The notes: a model not told the origin generated them from the letters alone. A stretch of DNA of 64,000 bases from Paeniglutamicibacter cryotolerans (GCF_014190875.1 NZ_JACHVS010000001.1:372001-436000); one strand, 5' to 3'; shown: positions 7,864-16,503, counted from the stretch's first letter. Translations and numbers: made by a program.

Positions 7864-8358
7864 ATGCTTCCGCTGAACGAAAAACAAATCCGTTCCTCCT
7901 TCCTTAACGCCTCCCTGCGCGAGCGCAAGGCCATCACCCTTCCGACCGGCTTCGACGAGCTCGAGTGGGACGCCTTGGACTTTCTCGGCTGGCGCGATGA
8001 GAAGATCCCCGCCTTCGGTTATGTCGTTGGCGAGGTCGATGGCGCCCCGGTCGGGGTACTAATGCGCCAAATCGACGGCAAGACGCGCAATCGCCCCCAA
8101 TGCTCCTGGTGTGAAGACGTCAATCTGCCCAACGACGTTGTGTTCTTCAACGCCAAGCGCGGCGGCCAGGCCGGACGTAACGGGGACACCCTCGGCATGC
8201 TTGTCTGCGCCAAGTTCGAATGACCGGCCAATGTCCGCACCATGCACTCGCTGCCCTATCTTGGCTTCGATCGCGAGGCCGAACGACAGCGGCGCATCGG
8301 GGTCCTGCGGGGGCACATCGGCAGCTTCCTGCTGCGTCTGCGCAACGAGAGCTGTTAG
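7864..8358 (+). pseudogene. FBP-type zinc-finger protein interrupted by in-frame TGA
   Basis: The frame from ATG 7864 matches the actinobacterial FBP (FusB/elongation-factor-G-binding-like) family: NEKQIRSSFLNAS at the N-terminus, LDFLGWRD, then a C-terminal treble-clef zinc finger with Cys80, Cys83 and Cys115. Codon 120, where the family has its fourth zinc cysteine, is TGA (8221-8223). The same frame continues with family-like sequence (PANVRTMHSLPYLGFD onward) to TAG at 8356. A single base change of TGC or TGT to TGA would explain it. Translation stopping there would lose the zinc site and about 45 residues. Readthrough or selenocysteine insertion is possible but unsupported: I see no clear SECIS stem. 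Confidence 0.75.
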
Positions 8359-8382
8359 CGCCTGCTGGCCCACCTCCGGTTA

Positions 8383-8436
8383 ACGCAGCAGGGGTGCCGC
8401 TCCCGCCAAGCGGCTGGTACGGCACCCCTGCTGCGT
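8383..8436. terminator. Strong bidirectional terminator hairpin
   Basis: ACGCAGCAGGGGTGCCG (8383-8399) and CGGCACCCCTGCTGCGT (8420-8436) form a perfect 17-bp stem with a 20-base loop, between the convergent FBP gene and ccsB. There is no long T tract on either side. Confidence 0.8.
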
Positions 8437-8447
8437 CTGCTTCGGAC

Positions 8448-9494
8448 CTAGACTCCGGCGTAGGAGTGCAGGCCGTTGAAGTACAGGTTGACGACGGTGA
8501 AGTTGAAGATCACGCAGAGGTAGCCGATGATGCTCAACCAGGCCGAGCGGGCTCCGGTCCAGCCACCGGTGGCCCGGGCGTGCAGGTAGCCCGCGTAGAC
8601 CACCCAGATCACGAAGGTCCAGACTTCCTTGGTGTCCCAGCCCCAGTAGCGTCCCCAGGCGGCTTCGGCCCAGACGGCGCCAGCCATCAGGGTGAAGGTC
8701 CACATGACGAACGCCACGGCGTTGATCCGGTAGGCGAAGTTCTCCAGCGCCGCGGCGCTGGGAACCAGTCGCAGGAACGGGGCCAGGTCGCCCTTGCCGG
8801 CAACAATGCGGGTCTGGCGTTCGTTCTGGATGAGCTGGAGCACATTCATGGCGAAGGTCAGCGTAAAGAGCGACGAGGCCAGCACTGCGATGGAGACGTG
8901 GATGATCAGCCACGGACTCTGCAGTGCCGGTACCAGGTGTGCCACCGGGGTCGGGAAGCCCATCGTCGCACCACACAGCATCAGCGTGACCATGCCGATC
9001 ACGAATGTGCCCATGAAGCGCAGATCCTTTTTCAGCAGCACGATGACGAAGACGAAGGCCACGACGAAGGAGCCGGTGCTCAGGAATTCGTACATGTTGC
9101 CCCACGGGACGCGGCCCGCAGCAATACCGCGGCTCACCACAGCGAAGCCGTGCATGGCAACGCCCAGCCAGGTCAGCGCCACGGCGGCCTTGGCTGCTCC
9201 CCGGTTCGTGGTCTGAGCGATGTAGTTCATCTTCTCGTCCACGTGCGGGTTGATTTTGTCATCGCCCTTCCCGCGTGCCGAACCGGCACCGTCGGCCGAG
9301 CCGGCACTGACAAGTGCCAACTCCTTGGCTTCCGCCGTCAGCGCAGCGGAGTCGATCGCTTGGATGAGCTTACTGGATTTGACCAGGTCCCATGCATAGG
9401 CGATGAATGCCACGGCGTAGACGGCTGCGGAAAGCAGCATGAACAGGTCGCTGTATTGCCCTAGGACCACATTGATTGTCGGCATGTCTTCCAT
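8448..9494 (-). CDS. ccsB: Cytochrome c biogenesis protein CcsB (CcsA/ResC type)
   Basis: CcsB is the membrane haem-handling half of the system II cytochrome c synthase, working with ResB to attach haem to apocytochromes outside the membrane. The 348-residue protein has about eight hydrophobic segments. The tryptophan-rich haem-binding motif WGRYWGWDTKEVWTF is present near residue 285, with conserved histidines in flanking loops. Residues 60-90 form a Ser/Gly/Asp/Lys-rich cytoplasmic loop typical of actinobacterial forms. It is the last gene of the operon, 6 bp after resB. Confidence 0.93.
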   Translation of the reverse strand: MEDMPTINVVLGQYSDLFMLLSAAVYAVAFIAYAWDLVKSSKLIQAIDSAALTAEAKELALVSAGSADGAGSARGKGDDKINPHVDEKMNYIAQTTNRGAAKAAVALTWLGVAMHGFAVVSRGIAAGRVPWGNMYEFLSTGSFVVAFVFVIVLLKKDLRFMGTFVIGMVTLMLCGATMGFPTPVAHLVPALQSPWLIIHVSIAVLASSLFTLTFAMNVLQLIQNERQTRIVAGKGDLAPFLRLVPSAAALENFAYRINAVAFVMWTFTLMAGAVWAEAAWGRYWGWDTKEVWTFVIWVVYAGYLHARATGGWTGARSAWLSIIGYLCVIFNFTVVNLYFNGLHSYAGV

Positions 9495-9500
9495 TGTCTC

Positions 9501-11120
9501 CTAGACTTCGGCCCGTGCCATGACGGGCCATTCCTGCTCGAAGAGCCGTTGCAGCTCTTTCGCTTCGGATTCGAGGCGGGGGTCTTCACCGCGGGCCAAC
9601 AATCCGTATTCAATGATGCGCTTCTTCGTTCCGGAATCATCGGTGACTTCGGAAACTTTTACCCAGGCACGGCGTCGCGGGGTGAACAACGAGATCCCCA
9701 GACCCAGCAGGGCAAGTGCGGCGAAGATGCCCACGGGAGCCTTGCCAGGGTCGTGGTTGACGTCCAGTGCAACATAGCGCTTGAGCCCGTCGAAGGAAAT
9801 CGAACCCTTGCCGTCAGGCAGTTGGACCGTCTGTCCTTGGTTGAGCACGATGCCACCGGCATCGAGGTTACGGTTGTTCAGCTCGGTCATCTTCGACGGG
9901 TCGAGCAGGTAGACGTTCTGCGGTTCGCCGGTGTCCAGGCCGAGGTCCCCGTAATAGGAATTCAGGCTGATCTGCGGCAGCACGGCACTTGGGTCGGCGG
10001 AGAAGGCCACGCCGTTCTCCCCGATCACGGCCGTGGGCAGCAGGAAGCCCTGGAAGCCCAGCTGGTCGGGCTTCGCGTCGGGGGCCTTGATCACCATCAA
10101 CGACGTGTAGACCGGGTCCTGCGGCACCGAGACAACTGGTCCGCTGAAGACCAGCTTCCCGTCACCATCACGCACGCTCATCATCGGGGCATACCCGTTG
10201 CCGACCAGGTAGATGGCCGCACCGCCGAGGCGCAGCGGGTGATTGACCTTCAGTGTTTGGGCCTCTGCCTGGGCATCCGGCGAATCCTTGGTTGTCACAC
10301 TGGCGGTGAAGTCGATCGGCTGGCCGAAGTGGGTCTTGGATTCGCGGTCGAAGACTACCTCGAACTTATCCAGCCGCACCGAGTAGGGGCTCATCGTCTT
10401 CTCGTTGAAGTAGGTCCCCGGCGTGAAGGAGTCGTACGAGATCAGCGAATTCACGTAGGTTTCACCCTCGATGAGGATCCGCTGGCCGTGATAGCCGAAG
10501 GCGCCGCCGATGGCCACGGAGGCCAGCACACCGATCAGCGAGGTGTGGAAGACCAGGTTGCCGATCTCGCGCACGTAGCCGCGTTCGGCTCCAACCGAGG
10601 GGTTCTTCTCCTCGAGGCGCGTCTGGACGCGGTAGCCGCGCTTCTTCAGCAGCTTCGCGGCACCCTTGACAACCTCCTCGGAGCTGGGCTCGTCTGCGGA
10701 TCCGCCGGCCAGCTCCAGGCTGCCGTAGTGGGGCAGCCTGCTCAGCCGGGAGGGGGTCCGCGGCGGCGGAGTGCGCAGGGCCTTTGCATGCTTCTTCGCC
10801 CGCGGGATGATGCACCCGATCAGGGAAATGAACAGCAGCAGGTAGATCGCGGAGAACCAGACGGAGGAGTACACGTCGAAGAGCTGGAACCGGTCCAGCC
10901 ATTCACCGCCCACCGGGTTGTTTGTCAGGTACTGGGTCACTTGCTCGGGGTTGACCGAGCGCTGTGGGAAGAGTGATCCGGGGACCGCCGCGACGGCCAG
11001 CAGCAACAGCAGGAACAGTGCGGTGCGCATGCTGGTGAGCTGGGTCCAGGCCCAACGCACCATGCCCAGGAAGCCCAGGGCCGGGACGCCAGTGTCTTTT
11101 TTCATGTCTTGATTAGCCAT
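9501..11120 (-). CDS. resB: Cytochrome c biogenesis protein ResB
   Basis: ResB is the partner of CcsB in system II cytochrome c maturation. The 539-residue protein has three N-terminal transmembrane helices (about 28-50, 85-105, 190-212), a large extracytoplasmic domain and a final helix near residue 465 (APVGIFAALALLGLGISLF). The motifs LTSMRTALFLLLLLAVAAVPGS and GNLVFHTSLIGVL are typical of the family. The ATG at 11120 directly follows the ccdA stop, so translation is probably coupled. Confidence 0.93.
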   Translation of the reverse strand: MANQDMKKDTGVPALGFLGMVRWAWTQLTSMRTALFLLLLLAVAAVPGSLFPQRSVNPEQVTQYLTNNPVGGEWLDRFQLFDVYSSVWFSAIYLLLFISLIGCIIPRAKKHAKALRTPPPRTPSRLSRLPHYGSLELAGGSADEPSSEEVVKGAAKLLKKRGYRVQTRLEEKNPSVGAERGYVREIGNLVFHTSLIGVLASVAIGGAFGYHGQRILIEGETYVNSLISYDSFTPGTYFNEKTMSPYSVRLDKFEVVFDRESKTHFGQPIDFTASVTTKDSPDAQAEAQTLKVNHPLRLGGAAIYLVGNGYAPMMSVRDGDGKLVFSGPVVSVPQDPVYTSLMVIKAPDAKPDQLGFQGFLLPTAVIGENGVAFSADPSAVLPQISLNSYYGDLGLDTGEPQNVYLLDPSKMTELNNRNLDAGGIVLNQGQTVQLPDGKGSISFDGLKRYVALDVNHDPGKAPVGIFAALALLGLGISLFTPRRRAWVKVSEVTDDSGTKKRIIEYGLLARGEDPRLESEAKELQRLFEQEWPVMARAEV

Positions 11121-11915
11121 TTAGATGGGCAACTTCACTTCGGTTGAGAACCAATCCTGCAATTGAGTGACCCAGCCGCCCCACAGGCCGGTGGCCATCA
11201 GGAGTCCGAGCAGGATCAGCATACCGCCGCCGAATCGCATGGTCGCGAGTTGGTGGCGGCGGAAGAAAGCGACGGCGCCCATGCCGCGGCGCAAGCCCAT
11301 GGCAATGAACACGAAGGGCAGCCCCAGGCCCAGACAGTAGACGAAGGTCAGCAGGGCACCCTTGGTCGGATCGGCATAGGGGCCGGTGTTCATGGCCAGC
11401 ACCGTGGCCAGGGTGGGCCCCATGCACGGGGCCCAGCCGAGCCCGAAAGTCAGTCCGAGTACCGGTGCGCCCCACAGCCCGGCCGGGGGCTTGCGATGGA
11501 TCTTCACATCGCGCTGGAGGAAGGAGAAACCGCCCATGAACACGATGCCCATGATGACCACCACGATGCCCAATACCTGGGTCAGCACGGCCCCGTTCTG
11601 GTACATCCACTTGGCCGCCTGTCCGAAGAGCGCACCCATGGCAACGAAGACGACGGAGAAGCCCAAGATGAACAAGCCGACTCCGGCAACCATGCGCCCG
11701 CGCTTGCGGTCCACCAGATCGGCGCCGCTCAGTCCGGTGACGTATCCGAGGTAGCCGGGCACCAGCGGCAGCACGCAGGGGGAAAGGAAGGAGACCAGGC
11801 CGGCGAGCATGGCCACGGGAATGGCCAACAGCAGGGAACCGTCCATCACGGTCTCCGCAAAGGGATTGTTCTGGCTGGCGACCGCTACCACTGCCGGGAG
11901 CAGGGCGGGGGTCAT
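11121..11915 (-). CDS. ccdA: Thiol:disulfide interchange protein CcdA
   Basis: CcdA passes electrons from cytoplasmic thioredoxin across the membrane to keep apocytochrome c cysteines reduced. The 264-residue protein has six hydrophobic segments. The two redox cysteine motifs are visible: LSPCVLPLVPGYLGYVTG in the first helix and GWAPCMGPTLATVL in the fourth. Its start overlaps the stop of the TlpA-like gene (ATGA at 11912-11915), indicating one transcript. Confidence 0.93.
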   Translation of the reverse strand: MTPALLPAVVAVASQNNPFAETVMDGSLLLAIPVAMLAGLVSFLSPCVLPLVPGYLGYVTGLSGADLVDRKRGRMVAGVGLFILGFSVVFVAMGALFGQAAKWMYQNGAVLTQVLGIVVVIMGIVFMGGFSFLQRDVKIHRKPPAGLWGAPVLGLTFGLGWAPCMGPTLATVLAMNTGPYADPTKGALLTFVYCLGLGLPFVFIAMGLRRGMGAVAFFRRHQLATMRFGGGMLILLGLLMATGLWGGWVTQLQDWFSTEVKLPI

Positions 11916-12538
11916 GCCTGTTCTGCGATGCGGCTGACGATCAGTGCCTTGAGCGTCGGCTTTTCTGCCACTCCCAGGATCCGGGCTGCGACGCGGCCCT
12001 GCTTATCGATGACCAGGGTGGTCGGCACGGCCTGCAGCGGCACGTATTTGGTCATGGCCAACTGGATTTCTCCGTCGTTGTCCTTGATCGAGGGGTACGG
12101 GATCTTGAAGGTCGATTCGAAGGCCTCGGCTGCTGCCTTCTCATCGCGGACGTTCACGCCCAGGAAGTCGACATTGTCGGCAAATTCCCTGCTCAGCGCA
12201 GCCATGTCGGGCGCTTCTATGCGGCAGGGAGGGCAGGCGGCGTACCAGAAGTTCATCACCACGACGCGGCCGGTCCAGGCGGCCGTATCCACTTTTTCGC
12301 CATCGAAGGTGGTGGAGCTCAATTCGATGCGTTCCCCGCGCTTATCCAGCGGGTATTCCTGCACCGAGCTATCGCCGGAAATGTAGTTTTTCCCGTTGCC
12401 CTCTCGGGCCTGTTTGGCCAGGTCGTCCTCCGGTGCGACGCAAGCCGCCAGCGGGGTAACGGCGGCAAGCAGAAGGGCGGCGCGCAAAAGGGAACGCCGC
12501 CCCGGCCCATGGGGGCGCAACGATGACGGTTCGGTCAT
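11912..12538 (-). CDS. TlpA/ResA-like thioredoxin lipoprotein
   Basis: A membrane-anchored thiol-disulfide reductase of the TlpA/ResA type, probably reducing apocytochrome c using electrons from CcdA. The 208-residue protein starts at ATG 12538 with a twin-arginine-like GPGRRS, a hydrophobic stretch and a lipobox LAAC, placing the lipidated cysteine at residue 33. The active site WYAACPPC and the cis-proline region VPTTLVID are clear. A frame extending upstream to 12628 is rejected because it overlaps the phosphatase gene and lacks a signal peptide at its start. Operon: phosphatase, this gene, ccdA, resB, ccsB. Confidence 0.9.
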   Translation of the reverse strand: MTEPSSLRPHGPGRRSLLRAALLLAAVTPLAACVAPEDDLAKQAREGNGKNYISGDSSVQEYPLDKRGERIELSSTTFDGEKVDTAAWTGRVVVMNFWYAACPPCRIEAPDMAALSREFADNVDFLGVNVRDEKAAAEAFESTFKIPYPSIKDNDGEIQLAMTKYVPLQAVPTTLVIDKQGRVAARILGVAEKPTLKALIVSRIAEQA

Positions 12539-12542
12539 GATC

Positions 12543-13205
12543 TCAAGCTCCAGGAATGTTTGCGGCATTGGCCAGAAGGTCAATGCTCGGTTCTGCATAT
12601 CGGACGGCAACCAGGCTTTCACCATCAAAGTCCAGGCTTGTCACGGAGGTGAGAGTGCATTCGCGATTGCGCGGGTCATGCCAAAGGCGTTTGCCTTCGG
12701 CCGCGCGGCGGGTCACCCAGATGGGCAGCTGATGGCTGACCAAAACGGCTTCGGACCCGGGCCCACCGATTTCCAACGCGCGGTCGCGGTGGTCTCGGAT
12801 TGCGGCCATCATTCGTTCCACCTGGTCCCGGTAGGGCTCCCCCCAGGATGGACGAAAGGGATTGAGGAGGTATGGCCAGTGTTCCGGCTTGCGCAGGTGG
12901 CTCTTGACGTTAGAAAGGCCCTCGAAATGGTTCTTCGCTTCAAGGATCCGCTCGTCGGTGACGATTTCCAACCCGAGGGCGGAAGCCGTCGGCTCGGCGG
13001 TTTCCTGTGCCCTGACTAGAGGCGATGCCGCCAGGTGCACAATCCGCGCTCCATTATTCCGCTGGCCGAGGAAGTACTCCGCGGCCCGGTCTGCCATTTC
13101 ACGGCCGAGCTCGGAAAGGTGGAATTCGGGGAGTCGCCCGTAGAGCACCTTGTCCGGATTATGGACTTCTCCATGGCGAAGCAGGTGGACGGTGGCAGTG
13201 GACAT
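12543..13205 (-). CDS. Histidine phosphatase family protein
   Basis: A 220-residue member of the phosphoglycerate-mutase-like superfamily. The RHGE catalytic motif is at residues 10-13 (HLLRHGEVHNP) and the second histidine lies in VLVSHQLPIW near residue 165. The substrate is unknown. It is the first gene of the cytochrome c maturation operon, 4 bp before the TlpA-like gene. The same order occurs in mycobacteria (general knowledge), so its presence here is conserved rather than accidental. A role in haem or cytochrome assembly is only inferred from position. Confidence 0.88.
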   Translation of the reverse strand: MSTATVHLLRHGEVHNPDKVLYGRLPEFHLSELGREMADRAAEYFLGQRNNGARIVHLAASPLVRAQETAEPTASALGLEIVTDERILEAKNHFEGLSNVKSHLRKPEHWPYLLNPFRPSWGEPYRDQVERMMAAIRDHRDRALEIGGPGSEAVLVSHQLPIWVTRRAAEGKRLWHDPRNRECTLTSVTSLDFDGESLVAVRYAEPSIDLLANAANIPGA

Positions 13206-13407
13206 GGTCTTAGTCTCTCAAATCTTTGGTGCGGAGCCTAAATCGCCCAGGTGATAACCATCACCCGGTCCGGTCGCGGGATACTCCTCCAAGGGCACTT
13301 TCCCCTGGTCTCTGCGCGATAAACCATCCTTTTGGACGGCGATTTTCCGGTGTCCGACCACTATCGTTGAGAGCAGGAAAACCATCACGACGAATGAGGA
13401 GCAGGCC

Positions 13408-14124
13408 GTGAGCACCCCCGCCAACGAACCCCATGATCCGCAGAACCCGCCGCCCGAACAGCCCCGATACGGGCAGAATCCCCCGCAAGCCGGGCAAAAC
13501 GCTCCGCAGTACGGGCAGAACGTGCCTCCCTACGGCCAGCCCACACCGCAGTATGGGCAGAACGCGGCCCAGGCGCCTGCCCCCTACGGCCAGGCGCCCC
13601 AGCAGTACCCCGGGAGCTTCCCGGTTCCGCAGCAGTTCCCGATGGGCGTCAAGCCCGTGGTTGCTAACCGACCCGGTCTGCTCACCGCGGCCTTCTGGCT
13701 GCTGCTAGTCGCTGGTGCATACAGCCTGCTCATATCCGTGGTCTTCATCATCCTTCCGCGGGGTGCCATGCTCACCCAGGTTGAAACCATGATTGCGGCC
13801 GATCCCGCGCTCCAGTCGCAGTTGGCGACGGCGGGGCTCAAAATATCGGACCTGGCAGCGGTGTTCGACATGGCCATCAACTTCGTGGTCGTACTCGGCA
13901 TCATTTCCGCCGGGCTTTTTGCCCTGATCGCCTTCATGCTGCGTGCCGGCAGCAACGGAGCCCGCATCACCGGAACGGTGCTCGCCGTACTTTCGCTGCT
14001 GACCCTCACCAGCGGCGTCACCATACTGCCGGCACTTCTGGGCGTCGTGGCGATCGTCCTGTCCTGGCTGCGCCCCTCCAGCGACTACATCGCCTACAAG
14101 AAGGCTTCCAGGGCCGTTGTCTAA
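13408..14124 (+). CDS. Membrane protein with Pro/Gln/Tyr-rich repeat tail
   Basis: Encodes 238 residues. The first 85 are a low-complexity cytoplasmic tail with at least five copies of a YGQ(N/P) unit (spaced PQYGQN, PPYGQP, APYGQA), rich in Pro, Gln and Asn. The rest has four hydrophobic helices (about 90-112, 150-172, 185-203, 207-222) with short loops. I do not recognise a specific function; similar tails occur on actinobacterial DUF-type membrane proteins. GTG 13408 is chosen because GAGGAG lies about 6 bases upstream. The 200-bp region before it (13206-13407) holds only the divergent promoters. Confidence 0.7.
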   Translation: MSTPANEPHDPQNPPPEQPRYGQNPPQAGQNAPQYGQNVPPYGQPTPQYGQNAAQAPAPYGQAPQQYPGSFPVPQQFPMGVKPVVANRPGLLTAAFWLLLVAGAYSLLISVVFIILPRGAMLTQVETMIAADPALQSQLATAGLKISDLAAVFDMAINFVVVLGIISAGLFALIAFMLRAGSNGARITGTVLAVLSLLTLTSGVTILPALLGVVAIVLSWLRPSSDYIAYKKASRAVV

Positions 14125-14143
14125 GAAGTGCCGGAAACGGTCG

Positions 14144-14179
14144 AAGCCGCCCGCGGGAAGTTCTCCGCCGGGCGGCTTT
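14144..14179. terminator. Terminator hairpin between convergent genes
   Basis: AAGCCGCCCG (14144-14153) pairs with CGGGCGGCTT (14169-14178) around a 15-base loop, followed by a short T run. It serves the membrane-protein gene (plus) and rex (minus). Confidence 0.75.
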
Positions 14180-14212
14180 CGCATTGGCCTCGCGGGCCGA
14201 TGTCCTGCCTTG

Positions 14213-14944
14213 TTAGTCGACGTCCTGCGCGTGGTAGGCCAGGATCTGCAGTTCGGTGGCCAGGTCCACCTTGCGCAGGTGCACTCCCGCAGGGACTTGG
14301 AGCGGGACGGGCGCGAAGCTGAGGATGCTGCTGATGCCGCATTTCACCAACTCGTCGCACAACGGCTGGGCCGCCGCCGCGGGAACGGCCAGCACCACCA
14401 TGTTTGCCTGATCCCGGGCAATGACGGCGGCCAGGTCCGTTCCGTCGGAGATCACGAGCTCGCCGATGCGCTGGCCCACGAGTTGCGGGTCGGCGTCGAT
14501 GAGGGCCACCACGTCGAAACCGCGGTTCCTGAACCCTCCATATCCGGCCAGCGCGCGTCCCAGATTGCCGGCACCGATGATGGCAACGCGCCATTCCTGG
14601 GTCAGCCCCAGGGCCTTGGAGATGTGTTGGCTCAGTTCCGATACGACATAGCCGACGCCCCGGGTTCCGTAGGAACCGAGCAACGAAAGGTCCTTGCGCA
14701 CTATCGCGGGATTCACCCCGGCAGCCTCGGCGAGGACGCCGGAGGAGGCGCTATGTTGCCCGTCGGCCTGCAGCGAGGTCAGCACTCGCAGGTAGCCCGT
14801 GAGCCGGGACAATGTAGCCTCTGGCAATTGCCGGTCGGCCACCTGCGACGGCCGCACCGCAGCCACGGGCTCCTGCCTGGGTAATCCGTCGGGCATTTCC
14901 GTCGCATCCAGGGAATCGATGGGGAGAGCACGTTCTTCGTTCAT
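14213..14944 (-). CDS. rex: Redox-sensing transcriptional repressor Rex
   Basis: Rex is a dimeric repressor that senses the NADH/NAD+ ratio and derepresses respiratory and fermentative genes when NADH is high. The 243-residue protein has an N-terminal winged helix (about 40-105, with GVNPAIVRKDLSLLGSYGTRGVGY as the recognition region) and a Rossmann fold (IIGAGNLGRALAGY). ATG 14944 is preferred because GGAGGGAG lies 8 bases upstream; an earlier ATG at 15031 lacks this. It is co-directional with the glutaredoxin-like gene. A clear Rex operator is not visible at its own promoter. Confidence 0.92.
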   Translation of the reverse strand: MNEERALPIDSLDATEMPDGLPRQEPVAAVRPSQVADRQLPEATLSRLTGYLRVLTSLQADGQHSASSGVLAEAAGVNPAIVRKDLSLLGSYGTRGVGYVVSELSQHISKALGLTQEWRVAIIGAGNLGRALAGYGGFRNRGFDVVALIDADPQLVGQRIGELVISDGTDLAAVIARDQANMVVLAVPAAAAQPLCDELVKCGISSILSFAPVPLQVPAGVHLRKVDLATELQILAYHAQDVD

Positions 14945-15048
14945 CGTTGAATCTCCCTCCGCTTCGTCCAAGTAACCCACTCTATGGCCGTTTGGGAGCA
15001 CCGGACAAAAGAGTGTGTCAGGATGCTTCACAAGTGCGCCGCCCGAAC

Positions 15049-15303
15049 CTAGCCAACGAGCAGCGCACGTAGCCGGAGCGGATCAATGACCCAGAAGTCC
15101 CGCTGCACGCCGTCGATCAGCAGGACCGGGATCTCCTCGGAGTACCGCGCTAACAGGGCGGGGTCGGCGTCGACATCGAGCTCGGTCCATCCCAGTCCCA
15201 GGGACCCCGTCACCTTCTCCACTGTCTGGCGGGCAGCTTCACACAGGTGGCATCCGGCACGAACCAGGAGCTCCACCCTCGGGGTTGGGTCAATGGCAGT
15301 CAT
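15049..15303 (-). CDS. Glutaredoxin-like (DUF836) protein
   Basis: An 84-residue thioredoxin-fold protein with the redox motif CHLC at residues 18-21 (VRAGCHLCEAARQ) and the cis-proline strand EIPVLLIDG. This is the DUF836/glutaredoxin-like family found next to rex and serB-type genes in actinobacteria. The electron donor and target are unknown. It lies upstream of rex on the same strand and is divergent from the HAD phosphatase, with 50 bp between starts. Confidence 0.85.
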   Translation of the reverse strand: MTAIDPTPRVELLVRAGCHLCEAARQTVEKVTGSLGLGWTELDVDADPALLARYSEEIPVLLIDGVQRDFWVIDPLRLRALLVG

Positions 15304-15353
15304 GCCATTAACGCTAGCGCGTCCGTGCGACGGCTAGCGTCTAGACTGGTGGG

Positions 15354-16166
15354 ATGCCCTCGTCGAGCTCCGGATACCCGGATTTCCCCCTTCCCGGACT
15401 CCCCGATTCAGTCGAGGCCGCCTTCTTCGACGTCGACAACACCATGATGCGCGGGGCCAGCCTTTTTGCCGTGGCCCGGAAGATGTACCAGCGCAAGGCC
15501 TTTACGCTGCGGCAGGTCGCCGGATTCGCCCTGCTCCAGATGCGCTTCCTCACCCGTGGCGAGGACATGAAGGACATCCATCAGGTGCGCGACCGCGCGC
15601 TGGCCCTTATTGCCGGGTTCTTCGTCGATGACATGGAAGCACTCGGGGATGAGATCTACGACGAGTTCATCGTTTCCAAGATTTGGCCGGGAACCCGCGC
15701 CATCGCCAACCAACACCTGAATGCCCGACGCCAGGTCTGGCTCGTCACGGCGACGCCGTTGGAGGTCGCCTCCGTGATGGCCCGGCGGCTCGGCCTCTCG
15801 GGGGCCCTGGGCACCGTGGTGGAACAGCATGATGGCGCCTACACCGGACGCCTAGTCGGTGAGATCCTTCATGGACCGGCCAAGGCGGCGGCCGTCCGGC
15901 AACTGGCCGAGGCCACGAACCTGAACCTCGCCCGTTGCTGGGCCTATAGCGATTCACACAACGACATTCCGCTGCTTGAGGCGGTCGGCCACCCCGTGGC
16001 CATCAATCCCGACGGCGGACTGCGCCGTCATGCCAAGGCCCGCAACTGGCCCGTCTACGATTTCAGAACGGGCAGGCGCGCCGCGACGCTGGGGCTGAAG
16101 GCCGCCGGCATCTCCGGTGCCTTGTGGGGTCTGTGGCGAAGCCTCGGAAGCATTCGAAGGCGCTAG
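15354..16166 (+). CDS. HAD-IB family phosphatase (SerB-like)
   Basis: A 270-residue haloacid-dehalogenase hydrolase. Motif I is FFDVDNT, with Asp26 as nucleophile and Asp28 as acid/base; motif II is VTATP near residue 127; motif IV is AYSDSHNDIPLLEAVG near residue 200. These are typical of the HAD-IB subfamily that includes phosphoserine phosphatase and related phospholipid phosphatases. The substrate is not decidable here. The C-terminal 30 residues are basic and may associate with membrane (inference). Confidence 0.87.
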   Translation: MPSSSSGYPDFPLPGLPDSVEAAFFDVDNTMMRGASLFAVARKMYQRKAFTLRQVAGFALLQMRFLTRGEDMKDIHQVRDRALALIAGFFVDDMEALGDEIYDEFIVSKIWPGTRAIANQHLNARRQVWLVTATPLEVASVMARRLGLSGALGTVVEQHDGAYTGRLVGEILHGPAKAAAVRQLAEATNLNLARCWAYSDSHNDIPLLEAVGHPVAINPDGGLRRHAKARNWPVYDFRTGRRAATLGLKAAGISGALWGLWRSLGSIRRR

Positions 16167-16202
16167 AACGGCTCCCGGCACCGTCGAAGCGGGAAAAGAA
16201 AT

Positions 16203-16242
16203 AAGGCAGGGCCGCCACCTCGAAAGGTTGCGGCCCTGCCTT
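16203..16242. terminator. Terminator hairpin
   Basis: AAGGCAGGGCCGC (16203-16215) pairs perfectly with GCGGCCCTGCCTT (16230-16242). It lies between the HAD gene (plus) and the bS22 gene (minus) and can serve both. Confidence 0.85.
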
Positions 16243-16273
16243 CATGCAGTCCGGGCGTTGCCCGGAACGGCAT

Positions 16274-16372
16274 TTACTTCTTATTACGACGCTGGTGACG
16301 GGTCTTCCGAAGCAATTTGCGGTGCTTCTTCTTGGCCATACGCTTGCGGCGCTTCTTGATAACAGAGCCCAT
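16274..16372 (-). CDS. Small ribosomal protein bS22 (AURKAIP1/COX24-domain)
   Basis: A 32-codon gene starts at ATG 16372 and ends with TAA at 16274. The product begins [19 protein letters not shown] and about two thirds of its residues are Lys or Arg. It is nearly the same as the actinobacterial bS22 protein, which binds the small ribosomal subunit near the decoding region (established for mycobacteria). Its neighbours, a BldC-like regulator upstream and a SerB-like gene downstream, are the same as in other actinobacteria. Its small size makes it easy to overlook. Confidence 0.92.
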   Translation of the reverse strand: MGSVIKKRRKRMAKKKHRKLLRKTRHQRRNKK

Positions 16373-16503
16373 AATGGTTCCTCGCAGACTTATTGATGTG
16401 CTGACCACGCAGCGGCACCAAAAAGCAACCGACCGCAGTCAACTGGACGTTAAACGTTCCTTAACAGATTACCTGCTCCGGAGGGCGGTCCAGACCATTT
16501 GGG

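Noticed and set aside
8224..8270. Possible bacterial SECIS hairpin after the TGA of the FBP gene
   Set aside because: No stable stem with a GU-containing loop is seen in the expected distance, so selenocysteine insertion is not claimed.
15005..15035. TGTG and TTCACA half sites upstream of rex
   Set aside because: The spacing between the halves is too long for a Rex operator (11 bases between TGTG and CACA instead of 8).
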